64,000 nucleotides of DNA from an uncultured Dysosmobacter sp. (GTDB lineage Bacteria; Bacillota; Clostridia; Oscillospirales; Oscillospiraceae). The position numbers and the translations under genes were made by a program. The notes beneath the pieces were generated by a model. The model saw nothing but the letters and a program-made list of their open reading frames with translations. It was not told the DNA's origin and did no database searches. Positions 59,066 to 64,000 of this stretch are shown here, piece after piece; the stretch's first letter is position 1, and every line of letters begins with the position of its first letter. The stretch covers positions 62,001-126,000 of the forward strand of contig CAKTOO010000004.1 of assembly GCA_934590165.1 (NCBI GenBank), in the 5' to 3' direction.

Positions 59066-60442
59066 ATGAAAACACTGCTCAAAGGCGGCTCCGTGGTCTC
59101 CGGCAGCGGCGTGAAGCGAGCTGATGTGCTGATGGACGGGGAAAAAATCCTCCGGGTCGGCCGCGGCCTCACCGATACCGCTGACACGGTGGAGGACGTG
59201 TCCGGCTGCCTGTTGTTCCCCGGCTTCATCGACGCCCACACCCACTTTGACCTGGATGTGGCCGGCACCACCACCGCCGACGATTTCTATACCGGCAGTC
59301 GGGCAGCCCTGCGGGGCGGCACCACCACTGTTATCGACTTCGCCTGTCCCAACAAGGGCGAGACCCTCCATCATGGCCTGGAGCTGTGGCATCAGAAGGC
59401 CGATGGGCGGACCTTCTGCGACTACGGCTTCCACATGACCATCGACGACTGGAACGAGAGCATCCGGGCGGAGCTGCCGGATATGTTCGCCCAGGGCGTC
59501 TCCTCTTTTAAAATGTATATGACCTATCCCGCCATGATGATCGGCGACCGGGATATGTACTGGGCGCTGAAGGAACTGCGGCGGCTGGGCGGCATCTGCG
59601 GCGTCCACTGCGAGAACGCCGGCGTCATTGACGGCATGATCGCCGAGCGGAAAAACAGCGGCAAGCTGGGCCCTGGCTCCCACCCCGTCACCCGTCCTCC
59701 CTATCTGGAAGCGGAAGCGGTCAGCCGGCTGCTGCGTATTGCCCAGGCGGCAGACTGCCCGGTGGTCATCGTCCACCTCACTAACCACGAGGCACTGAAA
59801 GAAGTGGAGCACGCCCGGAAGCGGGGCCAGATCGTATATGTGGAGACCTGCCCCCAGTACCTGCTGCTGGATGAGAGCGTCTATTTCAACGAGGATTACT
59901 CCTCCGCCGCCCGCTATGTCTGCGCGCCGCCCCTGCGGGAAAAGGCGGAGCAGGAATATTTGTGGAAAGCCCTGCGCCGGGGCGACATTCAGACGGTGTC
60001 CACGGACCACTGCTCCTTCACCCTGGCGCAAAAGGACATGGGCCGGGAGGACTTCACGAAGATTCCCGGCGGACTGCCCGGTGTGGAGACCCGGGGAGAG
60101 CTCATGTACTCCTACGGAGTGGCCAAGCGGAAGCTCAACGCCGCCCAGCTGTGCCGTGTGCTGTGCGAGAACCCCGCCCGGCTGTACGGCCTTTACCCCC
60201 GCAAGGGCCTGTTGCGCCGGGGCAGCGACGCCGACATCGTGGTGTATGACCCCAAGGCCAGCCATGTGATCCGGGCCGATGACTGCGTGGCCAATGTGGA
60301 CTACAACCCCTACGAGGGCTTCGTCACCGCCGGCGGCATCCGCCAGGTGTGGCTGCGGGGCCGTCTGGCTGTGGAGGACGGCAAGGTACTGGACCAGGAA
60401 CCTCAGGGAAAGTACATGGCCCGGGGCAAAAACTCTCTATAA
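59066..60442 (+). CDS. Dihydropyrimidinase / hydantoinase family protein
   Basis: This 458-residue amidohydrolase has the metal motif GFIDAHTHFDLDV near residue 58 and the carboxylated-lysine region SSFKMYMTYPAMM near 148. Later come histidines in VHLTNHEALKEV near 235 and the aspartate in TVSTDHCSFTLAQKD near 312. It should open the ring of dihydropyrimidines, hydantoins or a purine-derived analogue. Its link to the ssnA-ygfK operon is by metabolism, not by position. AGAGGAG precedes ATG 59066. Confidence 0.92.
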   Translation: MKTLLKGGSVVSGSGVKRADVLMDGEKILRVGRGLTDTADTVEDVSGCLLFPGFIDAHTHFDLDVAGTTTADDFYTGSRAALRGGTTTVIDFACPNKGETLHHGLELWHQKADGRTFCDYGFHMTIDDWNESIRAELPDMFAQGVSSFKMYMTYPAMMIGDRDMYWALKELRRLGGICGVHCENAGVIDGMIAERKNSGKLGPGSHPVTRPPYLEAEAVSRLLRIAQAADCPVVIVHLTNHEALKEVEHARKRGQIVYVETCPQYLLLDESVYFNEDYSSAARYVCAPPLREKAEQEYLWKALRRGDIQTVSTDHCSFTLAQKDMGREDFTKIPGGLPGVETRGELMYSYGVAKRKLNAAQLCRVLCENPARLYGLYPRKGLLRRGSDADIVVYDPKASHVIRADDCVANVDYNPYEGFVTAGGIRQVWLRGRLAVEDGKVLDQEPQGKYMARGKNSL

Positions 60443-60458
60443 AGTTAATTTCCTTTTC

Positions 60459-60492
60459 AGGAACGGACGCATAAGCGTCCGTTCCTTTTTTT
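60459..60492 (+). terminator. Terminator after the hydantoinase gene
   Basis: AGGAACGGACGC and its complement with an ATAA loop end in seven T residues. Confidence 0.9.
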
Positions 60493-60582
60493 GCAAAATC
60501 AGAATCATTTTTTACTAAAAAGGCAGGAAATGCAAAATTTCTTTATTATTTTTTAATTTGTTCACAAAAAATTAACTGCCAT

Positions 60583-60601
60583 CTTAATTTACAATATTAA
60601 G
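60583..60601. promoter_or_regulatory. Inverted repeat over the -35 box of the osmolyte operon (candidate BusR-type operator)
   Basis: CTTAAT and ATTAAG are 6-bp arms separated by 7 bases and overlap TTTACA. Position and symmetry suit autorepression by the first gene product. Confidence 0.4.
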
Positions 60602-60616
60602 TTGTCAGTATATAAT
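60588..60616 (+). promoter_or_regulatory. Promoter of the osmolyte transport operon
   Basis: TTTACA (60588-60593) and TATAAT (60611-60616) are separated by 17 bases. Confidence 0.8.
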
Positions 60617-60654
60617 AGACCCATACATCCATAGGTTGGAAAGGTAGATGCTTG

Positions 60655-61284
60655 ATGAAACAGTCCATCGTTCTCTCCCAATACCTGCAAATCACCCTGG
60701 ACCTGGCTACCCGCATTGCCAAGGGGGAGCTGCCGGAGGGCAGCCGTATTTACGGCCGCTCCGTCATGGCTTCGGAGTACAATGTCTCTCCGGAGACCAT
60801 CCGCCGGGCACTGCGGCTGCTGGCGGACATGAAGGTAGTGGAGATCAAGCCCCAGAGCGGCGCCGTGGTCCTCTCCGCTGACAGCGCCCGCCGTTACATC
60901 GCAAATTTTGAGGAGAACGCCGATGTCCGTGCCCTGCGTCGGCAGCTGAAGGACATGATGGAGGAGGCCTCCGACCTCCATCACCGCATCTCAGACACCA
61001 TTGCCGCCCTGGTGAAAAGCCGGGACACCTTCGCCGCCGCAGGCGAACCCCTTCCCAACTACGAGGTACCGGTGCCTCAAAATTCTCCCGTCACCGGCAA
61101 GAGCATCGGCGCTCTGAAATTCTGGCAGTCCACCGGCGGCACCATCGTGGCCATCCGGCGGGGCCAGACCGTCCTTTTGTCCCCGGGACCGTACGCGGAG
61201 CTGTACAGCGGGGACGTCATCGTTTTGGTGGGCACTCCCGCCGCGGCGGAAGCCGCTCACCATTTGGTCAGCGCAAAGGAGTGA
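60655..61284 (+). CDS. BusR-like regulator (GntR winged helix plus RCK_C domain)
   Basis: The 209-residue protein has a GntR-type winged helix (residues about 5-75; GSRIYGRSVMASEYNVSPET, then IRRALRLL) and a coiled coil at about 78-122. An RCK_C/TrkA-C domain follows at about 137-205 (VTGKSIGALKFW, GGTIVAIRRGQTVLLSPGP, LYSGDVIVLVG). This is the architecture of BusR, the lactic-acid-bacterial repressor of betaine uptake that binds cyclic di-AMP through RCK_C. The genes behind it encode an osmolyte ABC transporter, matching the BusR setting. Cyclic di-AMP control here is inferred. Confidence 0.85.
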   Translation: MKQSIVLSQYLQITLDLATRIAKGELPEGSRIYGRSVMASEYNVSPETIRRALRLLADMKVVEIKPQSGAVVLSADSARRYIANFEENADVRALRRQLKDMMEEASDLHHRISDTIAALVKSRDTFAAAGEPLPNYEVPVPQNSPVTGKSIGALKFWQSTGGTIVAIRRGQTVLLSPGPYAELYSGDVIVLVGTPAAAEAAHHLVSAKE

Positions 61285-61288
61285 AGAA

Positions 61289-62401
61289 ATGATCCAGTTT
61301 GAACACGTCACCAAAAGCTACGGAAAAACGCCCATTCTGAAGGACCTGAACTTCACCATCCCCGACGGGCAGTTCGTGGTGCTCATCGGTCCTTCCGGCT
61401 GCGGCAAGACCACGACTTTAAAGACCATCAACCGCCTCATCGACATCGACTCCGGCACCATCTCCATCGACGGCCAGGATATCCAAACCCAGGACAAGGT
61501 GGAGCTGCGGCGGCACATCGGCTACGTCATCCAGCAGATCGGTCTGTTTCCAAATATGACCGTGGCCCAGAACATCTGCGTTGTGCCGAAACTGCTGAAA
61601 TATGACAAGCAGCGGTGCGAGGAGATCGTGCAGGGCCTTTTGAAAATGGTACACATGGAGGCCTATGCCGACAAGTATCCCTCCGAACTCTCCGGCGGCC
61701 AGCAGCAGCGCATCGGCGTGCTGCGGGCCCTGGCGGCCTCCCCGCCCATCGTGCTGATGGATGAGCCCTTCAGCGCCCTGGACCCCATGACCCGGGAGAC
61801 CCTTCAGGACGAAGTCAAAAATATCCAGCAAAAGCTGAACAAGACCGTCATTTTCGTCAGTCACGACATGGGTGAGGCGCTGAAGCTGGCGGACACCATT
61901 ATATTTATGTCCGGCGGCGAGATCGTGCAGATGGCCTCTCCCGAGGAGATGCTGGAGCATCCCGCCAACGACCTGGTGCGGAATTTTCTGGGCAAGCACG
62001 CGCCGGATGCCCCCGCTCCCTCCACGGTGGAGCACTTCATGCGCACCAACATCGTCACTGTCAAGAAAAACCGGGGTGTTCTGGAATGCGCCGAGCGCAT
62101 GGCCCGCAGCAGCGTGGACTCCCTGCTGGTCACCGACGAGGACGGCCGCTACGTCGGCACCGTTTCCATCGGTGACATCCGCCACTGGGGGCAGGGCCTC
62201 AACAGCATTGAGCCCCTGGTCCGCCAGACCGCCCGCACCGCCCGGGTGGGAGACGACGCCAAGGAGAGCTTTGACTACCTGCTGGATTCCAGCGCGCCTT
62301 ACGTGGTGGTGCTGAACGAGGATGACACCATCGCCGGCATCGTCACCAAGACCAGCGTGGCCCGCTCCGTGGCGGAGAACCTGTGGGGGGCTGGGTCATG
62401 A
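61289..62401 (+). CDS. Glycine betaine/carnitine/choline ABC transporter ATPase with CBS domains
   Basis: This 370-residue OpuCA/ProV-type ATPase has Walker A GPSGCGKTTTLKTINRLID near residue 36, the signature LSGGQQQRIGVLRALAA near 133 and Walker B IVLMDEPFSALDP near 155. A tandem CBS pair occupies about 245-370. In OpuC systems the CBS pair senses ionic strength or binds cyclic di-AMP. It begins four bases after the regulator and overlaps the permease gene (ATGA). Confidence 0.95.
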   Translation: MIQFEHVTKSYGKTPILKDLNFTIPDGQFVVLIGPSGCGKTTTLKTINRLIDIDSGTISIDGQDIQTQDKVELRRHIGYVIQQIGLFPNMTVAQNICVVPKLLKYDKQRCEEIVQGLLKMVHMEAYADKYPSELSGGQQQRIGVLRALAASPPIVLMDEPFSALDPMTRETLQDEVKNIQQKLNKTVIFVSHDMGEALKLADTIIFMSGGEIVQMASPEEMLEHPANDLVRNFLGKHAPDAPAPSTVEHFMRTNIVTVKKNRGVLECAERMARSSVDSLLVTDEDGRYVGTVSIGDIRHWGQGLNSIEPLVRQTARTARVGDDAKESFDYLLDSSAPYVVVLNEDDTIAGIVTKTSVARSVAENLWGAGS

Positions 62402-63039
62402 GGGCGCTGTTTGACATGTACGGCGCCGCCCTGATCAAGGACATCGGCATCCATACCCTCTATGTACTGATGTCCCTGGCCATCGGCTTTGCCCTGGGCC
62501 TGGTGCTGGGCATTCTCCTCTCCCGGGTCCCCAAATGGTCCGGCCTCATCCTGCCGGTGCTTTCCGTGTTCCAGACCATCCCCGGCCTGGTGTTCATCGG
62601 CGTGCTGTATATCTGGTGGGGCGGCGTCTACCCCACGGTGATCGTGGCTCTCAGCGTGTATGCCATGTTCCCGGTGCTGAAAAACACCTACACCGGCATT
62701 TTGGGGGTGGAACAGCGGTACATTGAAGCCGCCAAAGGCTGCGGCATGTCCGCTTTCCAGGCCCTTTTAAAGGTAGAGCTGCCCCTGGCTATGCCCACTA
62801 TCATCGCCGGGCTCCGTATGGCCGCCATTTATACCGTTTCCTGGGCGGTGCTGGCCGCCATGATCGGTCTGAAGGGCCTGGGCGATTTCGTGTACCAGGG
62901 CGTTGCCTCCAACAATAACACCCTCATCCTCCTGGGCGCCATTCCGGCAGCCATCCTTGCCATTGTGTTCGGGGCGGTCATCGATCTGCTGCAAAGGAAG
63001 GTCACGCCCCGGGGCCTGAAAAAGGAGGTGGGCAAATGA
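62398..63039 (+). CDS. Osmolyte ABC transporter permease (OpuCB-like)
   Basis: The 213-residue protein has about five membrane helices and the BPD_transp_1 EAA loop (YIEAAKGCGMSAFQALLKVELPLAMPTIIAGL near residue 107). It opens with HTLYVLMSLAIGFALGLVLG, typical of OpuCB/OpuCD. ATG 62398 overlaps the ATPase stop, with a GGGGGG-rich site upstream. It overlaps the next permease gene by four bases. Confidence 0.94.
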   Translation: MRALFDMYGAALIKDIGIHTLYVLMSLAIGFALGLVLGILLSRVPKWSGLILPVLSVFQTIPGLVFIGVLYIWWGGVYPTVIVALSVYAMFPVLKNTYTGILGVEQRYIEAAKGCGMSAFQALLKVELPLAMPTIIAGLRMAAIYTVSWAVLAAMIGLKGLGDFVYQGVASNNNTLILLGAIPAAILAIVFGAVIDLLQRKVTPRGLKKEVGK

Positions 63040-64000
63040 ACTGGTCGTTGATCCTTGAGCACCTGTTCATCGTGCTGGCAGCCAGCATCCTGTCCATCTG
63101 CGTGGGCCTGCCCCTGGGCATCTGGGCCTATGTGTCCCCAAAAGCCCGGGCGGTGATCTTGCGGGTGGTGGATCTGCTGCAAACCATCCCCTCCCTGGCA
63201 TTGCTGGGCATCATCATGGTATTTCTGGACCCCGGCAAGCTGACAGTCATCATCGGCATCACCCTGTACTCCCTCCTGCCTATCGTGCGGAACACCTGCC
63301 TTGGGTTCCAGGAGGTGGAACCCGGCGTGAAGGAAGCGGCCCGGGGCATGGGCATGCGCAAGCCCTACCGGGTTTTGATGGTGGAATTTCCCCTGGCCTT
63401 TCCCACGGTGTTCACCGGTATCCGCATCGCCGTGGTGAACGCCATCGGCACCGCCGTGTTCGCGGCATACGTGGGCGGCGGCGGCCTGGGCCGTGTCATC
63501 ACCCAGGCCATCCGGGTGGAGGACATGAAGCTACTGCTGGGCGCCACCGCCATTCTCATGGTCATCGCCGTGGTGCTGGACCTGCTGATGGGCTGGTTTG
63601 AAAACCAGATGCGCAAGGCCCGGGGCGGCTCCCGGAAAATGTGGGTGCCCGTCATTGCCATCTTGCTGGCCTTCTGCCTGTTGCTGCCCTATGGACGGGG
63701 CAGCTCCGGCGACCTGATCCTTTACGACGGCGACTACTCCGAGACCCAGCTGATGCACCACATGGTGAAAATGCTGGTGGAGGACCAGACGGACCTGACG
63801 GTCACCATTCGGGACCAGATGTCCCAGGTAAACAACTTCAAGGCCCTCATCGGCGACGGCCACACCTGCGACCTGATGATCTCCTACGACGGCACACTGC
63901 TGACCACCTTCCTGGGGCTGGACACCACGGATGTGCCGGAAGGAACGTCGCTTTATGATTACGTCAACCGAGTGGCCGGAGAGGAGCACGATATCCGCCT
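63036..64000 (+). CDS. Osmolyte ABC transporter permease fused to a substrate-binding domain (C-terminus beyond the window)
   Basis: Residues 1 to about 205 form a second OpuC-type permease (five helices; EAA-like VKEAARGMGMRKPYRVLMVE near 97). Another membrane segment at about 205-225 (WVPVIAILLAFCLLLPYG) follows. The start of an extracellular OpuAC-like binding domain comes next (LILYDGDYSETQLMHHMVKM, GDGHTCDLMISYDGTLLTTF). The frame is open to base 64000. Such fusions tether the osmolyte receptor to the pore. AAGGAGG precedes the ATG at 63036. Confidence 0.9.
   Translation, partial: MNWSLILEHLFIVLAASILSICVGLPLGIWAYVSPKARAVILRVVDLLQTIPSLALLGIIMVFLDPGKLTVIIGITLYSLLPIVRNTCLGFQEVEPGVKEAARGMGMRKPYRVLMVEFPLAFPTVFTGIRIAVVNAIGTAVFAAYVGGGGLGRVITQAIRVEDMKLLLGATAILMVIAVVLDLLMGWFENQMRKARGGSRKMWVPVIAILLAFCLLLPYGRGSSGDLILYDGDYSETQLMHHMVKMLVEDQTDLTVTIRDQMSQVNNFKALIGDGHTCDLMISYDGTLLTTFLGLDTTDVPEGTSLYDYVNRVAGEEHDIR

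Overview
The window reads as chromosome of a GC-rich monoderm anaerobe of the class Clostridia, most likely an Oscillospiraceae-type gut bacterium (Oscillibacter/Lawsonibacter/Flavonifractor-like). This is inferred from the SCIFF peptide and its radical SAM maturase, a T-box in front of leuS, S-layer homology (SLH) domains on exported proteins, a sortase-type surface protein, ssnA-ygfK purine-catabolism genes, and strong Shine-Dalgarno sites with SigA-type promoters, most with 16-18 bp spacers. Almost all of it is well-packed housekeeping sequence. Two short stretches, 19.7-21.5 kb and 24.3-25.3 kb, are graveyards of broken accessory genes.

Layout. 0-8.2 kb: an exported SLH/Ig-like protein (cut by the window edge), a SEDS protein, divergent tsaE-tsaB, upp, a Crp/Fnr regulator, a hemolysin III-family membrane protein, an AGCS amino acid symporter and an Ig-like exported protein that has lost its lipobox cysteine. 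8.2-14.7 kb: ssnA and ygfK behind a structured leader that looks like a riboswitch, then a PLP decarboxylase with an operator-like inverted repeat and a frameshifted exported protein. 14.8-19.6 kb: the SCIFF system (scfA, scfB, a LURP-one-like protein) and a DUF4317-decarboxylase pair. 19.7-25.4 kb: an adhesin remnant abutting a serine recombinase remnant, M18 aminopeptidase, HAD phosphatase, a small protein, MATE and LysR remnants and tRNA-Gln(CTG). 25.4-37.6 kb: a 16-repeat Sel1 protein, a TtcA-like enzyme, D-2-hydroxyacid dehydrogenase, cardiolipin synthase, pncB, type II pantothenate kinase, an HD protein, efp, a YqeG-like phosphatase and rpsU. 37.7-41.3 kb: leuS with its T-box, and a lipoprotein. 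41.4-51.5 kb: one long leftward run, smc - zinc-ribbon protein - ftsY - rph - rdgB - yhbY - GNAT - nadD/yqeK fusion - LCP - rsfS. 51.6-56.6 kb: a TepA-like protease, then rightward proB-proA-membrane protein-DUF1963-proC. 56.7-64 kb: an SLH-anchored 5'-nucleotidase, a hydantoinase, and an osmolyte ABC operon led by a BusR-like regulator, running off the right edge.

How the genes fit together. SsnA and YgfK, with the distant hydantoinase and AGCS symporter, point to fermentation of purines and amino acids. ProB, ProA and ProC complete proline synthesis from glutamate. The right-end operon joins a GntR/RCK_C repressor, a CBS-bearing ATPase, a permease and a permease-binding-protein fusion. In relatives both the RCK_C and the CBS domains sense cyclic di-AMP, so osmolyte uptake here may be controlled by that messenger at two levels. 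The most distinctive points are a SCIFF peptide with a seventh cysteine and glycine in place of the usual thioether-acceptor threonine, the ssnA leader with two mutually exclusive helices, and several inverted repeats lying on promoters. I saw no CRISPR array, rRNA, intact prophage or intact transposon.
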